Shown: piece by piece, positions 1 to 6,247 of the stretch
Position numbering within the stretch: position 1 is the stretch's first letter
Layout: each line of letters opens with the position of its first letter
Source: a virus
Length of the DNA stretch: 34,100 nucleotides
Reading direction: 5' to 3' (one strand)
IMG/VR virus record: IMGVR_UViG_3300050138_000120
Span: 1 to 34,100 of that record
Program-made: the position numbers and the translations under genes
The notes under the pieces: model-generated
What the model was told of the DNA's origin: nothing
Databases searched by the model: none
Seen by the model: only the letters and a program-made list of their open reading frames with translations

Positions 1-113
1 CCGTCGTCGATCGCCCATGAGAACAGCATCACCTCGACCTTCTCGGCGTACCGATAGGTGCCCCACTTGATCGGGGTCTCGCAAAAAGTTTCCGTATCCC
101 CCCAGAGATTCAC
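1..113 (-). CDS. DNA polymerase, family A (N-terminus, partial at window edge)
   Basis: About 37 N-terminal codons lie on the minus strand and the gene continues past the left edge. The product begins VNLWGDTETF and continues through ETPIKWGTYRYAE and EVMLFSWAIDD. This matches the start of phage family A DNA polymerases, where the D-x-E of DTETF is ExoI of the 3'-5' proofreading domain. The role would be replication of phage DNA. The GTG start at 113 overlaps the TGA of the upstream gene (GTGA), the coupling used throughout this operon, which supports this start. DUF2815 and DUF2800 upstream are usual partners of such polymerases in phages. The fragment is too short for the open reading frame alone to prove it, so the call rests on motif and context. 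Confidence 0.72.
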   Translation of the reverse strand, partial: MNLWGDTETFCETPIKWGTYRYAEKVEVMLFSWAIDD

Positions 114-475
114 ATCGCCGCCTGTGCCTGTGCTGCAGATGAGAAGCCCATCCTGCAAACCTCGCAGAACTTCTGGCCCGGCCAATGATTGCAGCGCGGC
201 TCCGCTCCTTCCGGTGCCACTGGCTCGGGGTGGGAGGCGAGGGCATATTCCAGCATTCGCACGCCGACGCAAACGCCAATCGCCTTGGCATGTCTGGTGG
301 CACGGCTGCGCTCAACCTCTGCGTTCTGCGCGACGTACTGATAGTTCGTGTACGGATACGCTTGGCTCACCTCGTCGAAGACTTTGGTCACGAGTGCGCG
401 TTTCTCGTCCTTCGTCAGCCCCACCGGCTCACTCGGCCTCGCTGGCTGTGCTTCGCATCCATCGGATGTGGTCAT
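110..475 (-). CDS. Phage protein with C-terminal Cys/His cluster (121 aa)
   Basis: The start chosen is the ATG at 475, which overlaps the TGA of the upstream zinc-ribbon gene (ATGA). The open frame extends much further upstream, but that part is an out-of-frame reading of the neighbouring genes. The protein has a variable N-terminus, a helical middle (residues about 20-82) and a Cys/His cluster at C95, H97, C104 and C107, followed by an Ala/Gln-rich tail. The cluster suggests one bound zinc ion. I do not recognise the family. Its place between a zinc ribbon and the polymerase start suggests a DNA-metabolism accessory, but that is inference. Confidence 0.7.
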   Translation of the reverse strand: MTTSDGCEAQPARPSEPVGLTKDEKRALVTKVFDEVSQAYPYTNYQYVAQNAEVERSRATRHAKAIGVCVGVRMLEYALASHPEPVAPEGAEPRCNHWPGQKFCEVCRMGFSSAAQAQAAM

Positions 476-672
476 GAGTCGATCCCTTCTTCCCACCAGC
501 CTTTGCCACACGCCTGGCAGTCGTATCGATAGTCGGTCCAGCCACCGCAAGACGAATCCCATTCCTTCTCGACAACCTCGCCGACCTTCCCGCAGTGACG
601 ACATGGAGTGGCGACCGTCTTGTCGGGCGCGAATGCCCCGGCTGAATCTGGCATGCTTGGCGTATGGCTCAT
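472..672 (-). CDS. Small zinc-ribbon protein (66 aa)
   Basis: A 66-aa protein with two CxxC knuckles, C24-x2-C27 (TPCRHCGKVGE) and C52-x2-C55 (YDCQACGKGWWEEG), about 25 residues apart. This is the standard layout of a four-cysteine zinc ribbon. Such small ribbons are common in phage early operons, and their specific partners are usually unknown. The ATG at 672 overlaps the TGA of the upstream 237-aa gene, and its own TGA overlaps the next ATG, so it lies inside an uninterrupted translationally coupled chain. Zinc binding is well supported by the motif; nucleic-acid binding is only inferred. Confidence 0.8.
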   Translation of the reverse strand: MSHTPSMPDSAGAFAPDKTVATPCRHCGKVGEVVEKEWDSSCGGWTDYRYDCQACGKGWWEEGIDS

Positions 673-1382
673 TTCTGCTCCTTGGGTTTGCGTCCATCGG
701 ACGAGGGAGGGGCGACCTCACTCTCGGATGCTGTTAGCTTGCCGCCCCAGCCGGAGAAGAGGAAGTCCGGCGCGACACCTGTGATGGTCATGAACGCACC
801 CTCGACGGCACGGCGCATGGGGAAGTCCGCTCCGCCCGCGACATCGCAGACCGCGCCGATCTTGCATTCCCAAATCCGCTCGCCAACCGGCCGGCGCACC
901 GCCTCACTCTGCGTGGTTGCCGTCTGTGCGGCACGCATCAGAGAAGAAACGAGGACAACCTCACTGCCGGGTGGGCAATTTCCAGCCTTGATCTTGTGAC
1001 GGCGGATCATCGAAGTAAGCGATTCGCCCTCGACAGCTTCCCGCAGAGCGTGAGTTAGGTTGCGAATCGTTTCATCGCGCTCGTCCTCACTCTGCGGGGT
1101 TGCCGTCTGTGCGACCCTACGGCCAGCTTCAAAACCCTTCTCGGCTGAGATAGCGTCCGTCGAGACGTTGCGGCCCTTGTCGTGCCACCAACGTAGGAAT
1201 TCGGCGCTCCGCTCGGCTGGCAACTCGTCAGGCGAAAGCAACGGCGGGGTTGCCGTCTGTGCGCGGCGCATGTGCGCTTCTGCTGCTGCCTTCGCCACGT
1301 CCAGCGCAACGCCGAGCGCGATGCGAATCAGCGCATCCCTCTCCTGCTCCCTCGGATCGACCGGAGTTGTTTTTTCTGTCAT
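669..1382 (-). CDS. Hypothetical phage protein with AQTAT internal repeats (237 aa)
   Basis: No family is recognised. The start ATG at 1382 follows a near-perfect Shine-Dalgarno (GGAGGTGAT, 6 nt away), the strongest ribosome-binding site of this operon. The N-terminal half is helical and charged. A short peptide recurs three times, AQTATPPLLSPDE, AQTATPQSEDERD and AQTATTQSEAVRR, each after an Arg/Ala-rich helix, and is encoded by near-identical DNA. The C-terminal quarter reads as a compact beta-rich segment ending in charged residues. The repeats look like linkers between three small helical units. Its TGA overlaps the start of the zinc-ribbon gene. Confidence 0.75.
   Translation of the reverse strand: MTEKTTPVDPREQERDALIRIALGVALDVAKAAAEAHMRRAQTATPPLLSPDELPAERSAEFLRWWHDKGRNVSTDAISAEKGFEAGRRVAQTATPQSEDERDETIRNLTHALREAVEGESLTSMIRRHKIKAGNCPPGSEVVLVSSLMRAAQTATTQSEAVRRPVGERIWECKIGAVCDVAGGADFPMRRAVEGAFMTITGVAPDFLFSGWGGKLTASESEVAPPSSDGRKPKEQK
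904..1263 (-). repeat. Three dispersed in-frame copies of a 20-27 bp repeat inside the 237-aa gene
   Basis: Copies lie at 904-930, 1087-1113 and 1244-1263 on the plus-strand reading. The first two share 27 bp with one mismatch; the third shares the last 20 bp, centred on GGTTGCCGTCTGTGCG. On the coding (minus) strand each encodes an AQTAT peptide. The copies are 183 and about 150 bp apart and in frame, so they are protein-level repeats or small recombination scars rather than a tandem array. Confidence 0.85.
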
Positions 1383-1436
1383 GTTGAATCACCTCCGGCA
1401 AGAGGCCTCGTCGTCGAAGCCCCAAGCCGCAGAGGA

Positions 1437-2051
1437 CTAGACCAGATCGTCGGCGTTGCTGCCTTCGGTGATCTCGTCGAACGAAGCGTCATCGGGCGTG
1501 ATGCCACCGCTGAACGCATCGCCGCCCTTGGCACGCTGGATGCCCACCAGCTCGGCGCGGATCGCCTTGCCGTTGGCGTTGTCCTGCGCCCAGAAGTTGA
1601 TCTGCATCACGACGAAACATCCGCTGTAGATGCGACCGGCCTTGCCCGCGTACATCTCATTGCTCGGCTGGTAGATGGGCGAGCGGTCGCTGTCGAGGAC
1701 GAGTGGCCGGCCGTCGTTCTCCTTGCGGTGTGCCGTCAGCGCCCAGTGGTCTTGATACCCGTCGTAAGCCTTGCGCTTACCGTCCATCAGGCACGAGAGC
1801 TTCGAGTCGCTGAGAGCGTTCTCGAGGATCGGCTTGTACTTGGCGGCCCACTTCTCTTTGGCGCATTCCTCCATGCCCTGATCGACCACCTTCTTCCAGG
1901 GTGAACCGTAGGGGAAGAGCGCAGTCGCGGACCAGCGACGCTGATCACCCTCGCGTTGCTTCTTGCCTTGGTAGAACTCGGGCTCGGCGAGCACGATGAA
2001 CGAGCAGCGAACCGGATCTGACGGGCTGCCAAGTTTGATGATGTGGGGCAT
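1437..2051 (-). CDS. DUF2815 family phage ssDNA-binding protein (204 aa)
   Basis: The protein starts MPHIIKLGSPSDPVRCSF, reads KRKAYDGYQDHWALTAHRKE in the middle and has GRIYSGCFVVMQINFWAQDN near the end. This layout is typical of DUF2815, a phage family of single-stranded DNA-binding proteins found beside DUF2800 and family A polymerases. It would coat ssDNA during replication or recombination. The C-terminal tail is acidic (ITPDDASFDEI, ending ADDLV) and resembles the tail of the DUF2800 protein in this window, suggesting a shared docking peptide. The ATG at 2051 has an AAAGGAG ribosome-binding site 9 nt upstream. The length is normal for the family. Confidence 0.88.
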   Translation of the reverse strand: MPHIIKLGSPSDPVRCSFIVLAEPEFYQGKKQREGDQRRWSATALFPYGSPWKKVVDQGMEECAKEKWAAKYKPILENALSDSKLSCLMDGKRKAYDGYQDHWALTAHRKENDGRPLVLDSDRSPIYQPSNEMYAGKAGRIYSGCFVVMQINFWAQDNANGKAIRAELVGIQRAKGGDAFSGGITPDDASFDEITEGSNADDLV

Positions 2052-2129
2052 GGGACGAAACTCCTTTGGAGTGGTGGTGAAACTCGAAAACGCGCTGAAA
2101 AAATATGCGGGAAATTAGGAAATTCGGGG

Positions 2130-2411
2130 TCAGAAGCTCGACGGCTGTGCGACGGCGCGCGTGAGGGCCATGAGACCCTCTTGGAAGTGCGTGTTCGCAA
2201 TGGCGATCCAGCGTTCGGGCTGTGCGGCATCGAGCCTTGCCAGTTCGCCGGCCGGCATGGGGATGACGGCGCGCTGCGACGCGACGCGAATCCGCACAGA
2301 ATTCAATATGGCGGTCATCGACGCGCCGTGGCCTTTGATCAGGTTCATTGCGCTGATGTCGGCCTCGCTCAGGTCGCGGTAGCCGGTGATCTTGCGGTGC
2401 TGGTTTTCCAT
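2130..2411 (-). CDS. Acb2/Tad1-like cyclic-nucleotide sponge (anti-CBASS / anti-Thoeris candidate)
   Basis: The 93-aa protein reads ITGYRDLSEADISAMNLIK at the N-terminus, then PERWIAIANTHFQEG and ALTRAVAQPSSF at the end. This is the signature of the Acb2/Tad1 hairpin family (formerly a DUF). Acb2 proteins form hexamers that sequester the cyclic di- and trinucleotides made by CBASS cyclases, while Tad1 relatives bind the Thoeris signal gcADPR. Tyr11, Lys26 and Arg67 stand at the same numbers as ligand-contacting residues I recall for Pseudomonas phage PaMx33 Acb2; that recollection should be checked. Placement in the early operon between DUF2815 and DUF2800 fits early immune evasion. The ATG at 2411 has AAAGGAA upstream. 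Family membership is likely; ligand choice is unknown. Confidence 0.82.
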   Translation of the reverse strand: MENQHRKITGYRDLSEADISAMNLIKGHGASMTAILNSVRIRVASQRAVIPMPAGELARLDAAQPERWIAIANTHFQEGLMALTRAVAQPSSF

Positions 2412-2424
2412 TGCTTGTTTCCTT

Positions 2425-2625
2425 TCAGTGGTCAGAGTCGACTACATTCCAGATGTGGATGTCGCTGTAGCGAATGAATGACGCCAGGGTTTCCGCGAAC
2501 GCGCTTGTGCTGCACTCGAAGATCGCCGTTTCTGCGTAAGAGCCGCGGTCGGTTGTGACTTCCACGAGCCACGCATTCCTGTCGACAGCAATTTTCTCGT
2601 AGGTGACCAAGACGGTCGTTTTCAT
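2425..2625 (-). CDS. Small hypothetical phage protein (66 aa)
   Basis: The start is the ATG at 2625, which overlaps the TGA of the DUF2800 gene (ATGA); the open frame upstream of it is antisense noise. The protein reads MKTTVLVTYEKIAVDRNAWL and continues as a beta-beta-alpha-beta pattern ending IRYSDIHIWNVVDSDH. It is probably a compact soluble domain without Cys clusters or membrane segments. It sits between the DUF2800 nuclease and the Acb2-like gene, 13 nt before the latter's start. No function is recognised. Confidence 0.72.
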   Translation of the reverse strand: MKTTVLVTYEKIAVDRNAWLVEVTTDRGSYAETAIFECSTSAFAETLASFIRYSDIHIWNVVDSDH

Positions 2626-3968
2626 ACGAGATCGGCTCCGGGGTTCTCGTCGATCGCCTCGAACGACGAGTCGTCGGGGCCGGTCGGCGAGTAGGGGGTC
2701 TTGATCGCCGAGATCGGCTTGACCGAGGGCACGGGCTTGCTGCGCACGATGTTGGCCTGCATGCCTTTCCATTGCCGGTCGCTGATGACAGGCGGCTCCT
2801 TCGGCTTCGCGACCTTTTTGCCTTGCTTGTAGCCAGCGAGCTTCTCGGCGTCGGTGGGCGAGATCAGCTTCAGGTGGAAGGCCTTCTCGATCGGCAGCCG
2901 CATGGTCTTGCGCAAGTAGGTCTTCGCGGCCTCCTCGTCTTTCCAGTTGCGTGCGCCTTCACGGCCCAACTCGAGACCGAAGCCTTCGACGGGCCTGCCC
3001 AGGAGCAGACGGCGCTCGGTCTCGGCGCGTACGGCTTTGATGAAGTCTTCCATCTCGCCTGCGCACTTCATCGCCAAGGCGAGATCATCAACCGGGTAGT
3101 CGGTCACGGTCTGCCGGATCTCGTTCGAGAATCCGCCTTGTTGCTCGTCGATCCATTCAAAACATTCGCCCACAACCCGCTCCATCTTCGCGCGCTTTGC
3201 CGGGCACGTGCTCATGGCACGGCAGAACGCGCAGTCGTCCTCGTTGGGGTCAGGGTTCAGATAGGTCGTGTTCCAGTCTTCGATCGGAACGTGCCCGTGC
3301 TCTGCAGTGGCAGACTCGACAAACTGCGCCGCATCGTGCGCGTCTTTCGCGAACACCATCAGCTCCTCGATCGTGATCACCGACTCGCGCATGCCGCCGT
3401 GCTGCGGCTGGTAGATCATCAGCCGGATGCTGCGGATGTCGTGACTCAGCTCGTAGCGCGACAGGCAGCCGAGCGCGTAGAGCATGAGCTGCGTGTTGCC
3501 TTCGATCGGAACGAACCGGAACCCGGTCTTCAGGTCGCAGATGCACAGCTCGTGCGTGGTCGGGTCTTCGAGCGGCACGAGCCACTGCGCGTCCATCGTG
3601 CCGAACTGATCAGGCACGCCCACGTACTCACTGAACTCGACGCGCTGTTCGACGTGCAACTCGCGATCGACCGTGAGCGCGCGGATCGTGTCGATGTAGT
3701 CGTTGACGGTCTCGGCGTGTTCTTGGGTGAAGAGCACCGTGCGGACCGGCTCGACATCCACGTCGCTGACCTTGACCTGTTGGCCGATAGCCTCCGTCGC
3801 GTAGCCGCCTTCAACGAGGTGGATGCTCGCAAGGGCGTGCATCGCCGTGCCGCTGTCACTCCACTCGTTGCTGTTGTTCGGGAACGCGGACTCGAGCACG
3901 ATCGAGCCGGCGCAGGTGAGCCAGCGATGCGATCCGCTGGGCGAGAGACGGGCGTGTTGGCCGGGCAT
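2622..3968 (-). CDS. DUF2800 family Cas4/RecB-like nuclease (448 aa)
   Basis: The N-terminus HARLSPSGSHRWLTCAGS is the hallmark of DUF2800, a phage PD-(D/E)xK family. Visible motifs, in order: C19; the catalytic core D126 (GTMDAQW), D145-x-K147 (CDLKTG) and Q160; then C246-x2-C249-x5-C255. One N-terminal plus three C-terminal cysteines is the Cas4/AddB 4Fe-4S pattern. It probably acts as an ssDNA exonuclease in replication or recombination together with DUF2815. The start at 3968 gives a TGATG overlap with the upstream gene and a GGAG ribosome-binding site; a GTG one codon earlier is possible. The C-terminus (GPDDSSFEAID, ending GADLV) resembles the DUF2815 tail. Confidence 0.88.
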   Translation of the reverse strand: MPGQHARLSPSGSHRWLTCAGSIVLESAFPNNSNEWSDSGTAMHALASIHLVEGGYATEAIGQQVKVSDVDVEPVRTVLFTQEHAETVNDYIDTIRALTVDRELHVEQRVEFSEYVGVPDQFGTMDAQWLVPLEDPTTHELCICDLKTGFRFVPIEGNTQLMLYALGCLSRYELSHDIRSIRLMIYQPQHGGMRESVITIEELMVFAKDAHDAAQFVESATAEHGHVPIEDWNTTYLNPDPNEDDCAFCRAMSTCPAKRAKMERVVGECFEWIDEQQGGFSNEIRQTVTDYPVDDLALAMKCAGEMEDFIKAVRAETERRLLLGRPVEGFGLELGREGARNWKDEEAAKTYLRKTMRLPIEKAFHLKLISPTDAEKLAGYKQGKKVAKPKEPPVISDRQWKGMQANIVRSKPVPSVKPISAIKTPYSPTGPDDSSFEAIDENPGADLV

Positions 3969-4156
3969 CACTTGGCTCCCAGTGCTCTGATGAACAGTCG
4001 ACTGGCGGCAAGGTACTGCTCGTCCAGCTCGTTGATTCGCTTTGCGTTGTCAGGATCGTCGCGGTCGGGGCAGGTGACGATCTCGTTGCTGATCTCTTGC
4101 TTCAGTAGCTGGAGCCCTTGCACGACGATCGCGAGGTTTTTGCCGGTGAATCTCAT
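3968..4156 (-). CDS. Small helical hypothetical protein (62 aa)
   Basis: MRFTGKNLAIVVQGLQLLKQ followed by a second helix (RINELDEQYLAASRLFIRALG) makes a two-helix protein of 62 aa. A Cys-Pro-Asp turn separates the helices. It is coupled on both sides: its ATG overlaps the TGA of the upstream Cys/His gene, and its TGA shares a base with the DUF2800 ATG. No function is recognised. The position directly before DUF2800 is compatible with a nuclease accessory, but nothing in the sequence proves it. Confidence 0.7.
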   Translation of the reverse strand: MRFTGKNLAIVVQGLQLLKQEISNEIVTCPDRDDPDNAKRINELDEQYLAASRLFIRALGAK

Positions 4157-4434
4157 GCGATCTCCGAATCACACGTGCCGTGCGTCTGCGTCGCAGCGAC
4201 ACCGTTCGTCGGCACATCGGCCGGGCGCCAGATGTGGCCGCAAGGCATGGCAGAGGTGAGAGCGGTGCGGCGGGTTTCTCCAGTCGGGGCGTATGCCCAG
4301 GCTCCGCACAAGCAGCGTCGGGATGGGTGGTGTGAGTTGTTGCATGATGCTTTGAAGAGGGGGATCAGCCTCGCAAGGTAGTGGAATCGAACCACGTTTA
4401 TCCAGGGCTTTCCGGCCCGCTGACCCTTCTTCAA
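4153..4434 (-). CDS. Hypothetical Cys/His-rich protein; start uncertain
   Basis: The convincing part is the C-terminal half, RRCLCGAWAYAPTGE then AMPCGHIWRPADVPTN, with a CxC and a CGH that could bind zinc. The stop overlaps the ATG of the next gene (ATGA), which supports the frame. The start is unclear: a TTG at 4434 with an AGAGGG ribosome-binding site gives 93 aa, but the first 28 codons run straight through a strongly folding, tRNA-like element (see 4351-4451), and their translation (VVRFHYLAR) is what a T-arm looks like when read as protein. A shorter product, or a start within that RNA element, is possible. A 58-codon ATG frame at 4345 was considered and is less likely. Confidence 0.45.
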   Translation of the reverse strand: MKKGQRAGKPWINVVRFHYLARLIPLFKASCNNSHHPSRRCLCGAWAYAPTGETRRTALTSAMPCGHIWRPADVPTNGVAATQTHGTCDSEIA

Positions 4435-4451
4435 AACACCCTCTTGCGAGG
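4351..4451 (-). ncRNA. Candidate structured RNA, tRNA-like with pseudoknot potential
   Basis: Four helices can be drawn by eye. P1 pairs 4351-4369 with 4419-4435 (8 + 3 + 5 bp with small interruptions). P2 is GGGC/GCCC with a 6-nt loop (4405-4418). P3 is GTGG/CCAC with a 7-nt loop (4381-4395); on the minus strand it reads GGTTCGATTCC, an exact tRNA T-arm/B-box sequence. A 9-bp helix pairs 4369-4377 with 4443-4451; it encloses P2 and P3 like an acceptor stem and would form a pseudoknot with P1. A canonical D-arm and a 7-nt anticodon loop with U33 are missing, so it is not a normal tRNA. The strand is inferred from the T-arm; function is unknown. Confidence 0.45.
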
Positions 4452-4460
4452 GCGCAACGC

Positions 4461-4844
4461 TCAGGTGAGCGACTCTTCGGGCACCGTCGCCTTCTCGAGC
4501 GCGGCCAGGAAATCCGCGTACTGCCCGGGTATCAGTTCCTTGCCGTTCTTGGCGCCGAACGTCTTCAGCACGGCGATGGCCTTCGGCTTGTCCGTGGCCG
4601 CGGCAGCGCTGATCGCCTTGACCACCGTCTCATACGGGATGCCCGATACGGTCTCGGGGGTCGCGGGCGCAGCGACTGCCAGTGCAGTAGGCGGGGTAGG
4701 CGCAGCGGCTGCCGTCGTCGCAGCTTTGACGGACTTTGGGGTAGGGGCAGCCTCGACCTTGGCATCGCTGGCGCGCAGCTTCGCAAGGTTCGTGATCGCT
4801 TCTTCGAGCGAAGCGAAGGTGAGAGTGACAGAGACGGCAGACAT
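4461..4844 (-). CDS. Hypothetical phage protein, first gene of leftward operon (127 aa)
   Basis: Three parts are visible: a conserved N-terminal stretch (VTLTFASLEEAITNLAKL), an Ala/Pro-rich linker (residues about 31-65), and a C-terminal helical domain (TVVKAISAAAATDKPKAI, then GAKNGKELIPGQYADFLAAL). The C-terminal part looks like a small helix-loop-helix module seen in many phage early proteins of unknown function. As the first gene after the operator-bearing divergent region it is probably expressed very early and strongly. The ATG at 4844 has an AAAGGA site 7 nt upstream. The exact role is unknown. Confidence 0.75.
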   Translation of the reverse strand: MSAVSVTLTFASLEEAITNLAKLRASDAKVEAAPTPKSVKAATTAAAAPTPPTALAVAAPATPETVSGIPYETVVKAISAAAATDKPKAIAVLKTFGAKNGKELIPGQYADFLAALEKATVPEESLT

Positions 4845-4894
4845 GGGGCTATCCTTTCGGGTTGGAGTGAGGGTGTGACCGAAGCGAGCTTGCG

Positions 4895-4923
4895 AGCGTG
4901 TATCAGTTGATACGTCTTGTCAA
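4895..4923 (-). promoter_or_regulatory. Leftward early promoter with operator
   Basis: Read on the minus strand, an exact TTGACA (-35) lies at 4923-4918 and the palindrome GTATCAGTTGATAC lies at 4900-4913, inside what would be the spacer. The -10 at the usual spacing (CACGCT or ACACGC) is poor, so the promoter may be weak or activator-dependent. A repressor on the palindrome would block polymerase for the leftward operon. Confidence 0.6.
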
Positions 4924-4994
4924 TAGGGGTTCGAGGCCTGACGAAAAATAAATTTCGCTCGCGCGCCGAAAGCGACCGTGATCGAAATCAGCGC

Positions 4995-5023
4995 TTGTAT
5001 CGTTTGATACAAGGTGCTAGCCT
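4995..5023 (+). promoter_or_regulatory. Rightward promoter with variant operator, nearly leaderless transcript
   Basis: TTGTAT (4995-5000), a 17-nt spacer and TAGCCT (5018-5023) form a sigma70-type promoter. The variant palindrome GTATCGTTTGATAC (4997-5010) overlaps the -35 and spacer. Transcription would start near 5029-5031, 2-4 nt before the ATG at 5033, and no Shine-Dalgarno is present. The pattern resembles lambda PRM, where the cI message is leaderless. Confidence 0.62.
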
Positions 5024-5032
5024 AGCGTCCGC

Positions 5033-5329
5033 ATGAAAGAGCCGAAACCCAACAAACCCTTGCTCGCGCTCTGGAAGGTGATCACGCCGGACCTGCGCCG
5101 CCAGCTCGCGAAGCTCGCCCGCACCTCGTCGGGAAGCCTGCGCCAGTACGCCGAGGGTCGGCGTGCCACGACGCCCGCGCTCGCGATCCGGCTCGAGAAG
5201 GCCGTGACCGAGCTGGGGTTCAAGACCATCTGGCGCACGCAGCTCAATGACACGTGCGGCAAGTGCGAATTCGCCAAGGCAAGCCTGAGCAAGAAGGGGA
5301 AGCAAGATGCTGATCAAGCTGTCGAATGA
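5033..5329 (+). CDS. Cro/YdaS-like HTH transcriptional regulator (98 aa)
   Basis: Residues about 21-58 (RRQLAKLARTSSGSLRQYAE, then PALAIRLEKAV) match the helix-turn-helix of small phage Cro/YdaS-type regulators, in which a short 'xTSxGxLRQYAxGRR' turn precedes a helix that starts 'PxLAxRIEKA'. A CxxC follows at C75/C78. It probably binds the palindromes at 4900 and 4997 that flank its own promoter, so autoregulation and control of the leftward operon are expected. The transcript appears almost leaderless, with no ribosome-binding site. The last 23 nt overlap the next gene. DNA binding is likely; whether it acts as lysis/lysogeny switch or simple early repressor is not visible. Confidence 0.72.
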   Translation: MKEPKPNKPLLALWKVITPDLRRQLAKLARTSSGSLRQYAEGRRATTPALAIRLEKAVTELGFKTIWRTQLNDTCGKCEFAKASLSKKGKQDADQAVE

Positions 5330-5855
5330 CGATCTGCCGCTGAAGCTCGGCCGCAAGGTCGAGACGAACCCGCAGCCCGCACCGGCAAAGAACGCGAAAC
5401 CGGTCAAGCCCCCGATGCGGTGGGTGCCCGACGACCGCACGCCTCTGAGCGATTTCGATCACCCGGTCGCCGAGATGCCCGACCCGGTGGCTGTCGTCGC
5501 GGCCGAGTACGAGAAGATGTACGAGCGCTTTCCGCTCATCGCGGTAGACCCTGGGCGCGTCGGTGGTGACATGACTGCGGCTGTGCGGTACTCGTTCAAG
5601 AACGGCACCGTCGACGTCGAGTCGATCGAAGAGCGCGAAATCTACGAGCCGTTTCCGTTCGACGGCGCCCAGACCGCGCTACAGGTGCTGCAGGCCCAGG
5701 ATGCGCGCCGGATGCGCTTACGCGAAGAGCTTTGCGGCATCACCGACATCATGCGCGGCGTTGCCGACTGGCGACAGCAGGAGAAAATCTGCCCGGACTG
5801 TGGTGTGGGCCGCGGCTCGATTCATCACCCGCAATGCAAGGGGCGTTTCCGGTGA
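5307..5855 (+). CDS. Hypothetical protein with C-terminal zinc motif (182 aa)
   Basis: The N-terminus is basic and Pro-rich (residues 15-40). A central segment (FPLIAVDPGRVGGDMTAAVR) resembles the first strand of an RNase H fold and is similar in style to the TerL nuclease strand in this window, but the remaining catalytic acids cannot be assigned. The C-terminus has C162-x2-C165 and H173, H174, C177 (CPDCGVG, then HHPQC), a likely zinc site. It overlaps the HTH gene by 23 nt and is followed by a GTGA overlap, so it belongs to the same operon. No family is recognised. Confidence 0.72.
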   Translation: MLIKLSNDDLPLKLGRKVETNPQPAPAKNAKPVKPPMRWVPDDRTPLSDFDHPVAEMPDPVAVVAAEYEKMYERFPLIAVDPGRVGGDMTAAVRYSFKNGTVDVESIEEREIYEPFPFDGAQTALQVLQAQDARRMRLREELCGITDIMRGVADWRQQEKICPDCGVGRGSIHHPQCKGRFR

Positions 5856-6247
5856 GCTTCTCCGGCCCGGTGCGCACCGAGTGGCTGCCCGATGGCGTGC
5901 ATATGCGCGTTCTCGAGGAGATCAGCTACACCGATCCAGTCGGCCACGTGTGGACGGTGCCGGCCGGCTTCGTCACGGACGGCGCGAGCATTCCGCAAGA
6001 GTTTTGGTCTCTGATCGGCAGCCCCTTCACCGGCCTCTACCGCGTAGCTGCTGTGTTCCACGACGCGGCTTACGACAACTGGGGTGTCAAGCGCGACGAC
6101 GCCGACCAGATGCTGCGCTGCGCCATGCTCGACCTGGGCTGCAGCAAGTGGCTCGCAGACACGATCTACGAAGGCGTGCGACTCGGCGGGGAGATGAGCT
6201 ACGAGGGCGACCAGCGCAGCGTTGCGCCGAAGGTGCCAGCGCCGTGA
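5852..6247 (+). CDS. DUF1353 family phage protein (131 aa)
   Basis: The motifs VPAGFVTDGASIPQEFW and RVAAVFHDAAYDNWGV are diagnostic of DUF1353, a widespread phage family of unproven biochemistry. The GTG at 5852 is chosen because it overlaps the preceding TGA (GTGA) and has AAGGGG at proper distance; an ATG at 5834 lies inside the previous gene. Conserved His-Asp and Asp-Gly-Ala-Ser positions suggest an active site, but I know of no demonstrated reaction. The length is close to the family norm. It sits in the early operon rather than with virion genes. Confidence 0.85.
   Translation: MSFSGPVRTEWLPDGVHMRVLEEISYTDPVGHVWTVPAGFVTDGASIPQEFWSLIGSPFTGLYRVAAVFHDAAYDNWGVKRDDADQMLRCAMLDLGCSKWLADTIYEGVRLGGEMSYEGDQRSVAPKVPAP

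Noticed and set aside
2772-4259. 495-aa open frame on the plus strand
   Set aside because: It is antisense to the DUF2800 gene and others. GC-rich DNA keeps the frame open, but its protein is Arg/Val/Leu-rich with no motifs, and no ribosome-binding site precedes it.
4372-4452. Canonical tRNA gene
   Set aside because: The T-arm is excellent, but a D-arm, a 7-nt anticodon loop with U33 and a proper 7-bp acceptor geometry are missing, so it is listed only as a tRNA-like RNA candidate.
5307-5855. Second terminase nuclease or resolvase based on AVDPGRVGGD
   Set aside because: Only one strand motif matches; the other catalytic acids of an RNase H fold could not be placed.
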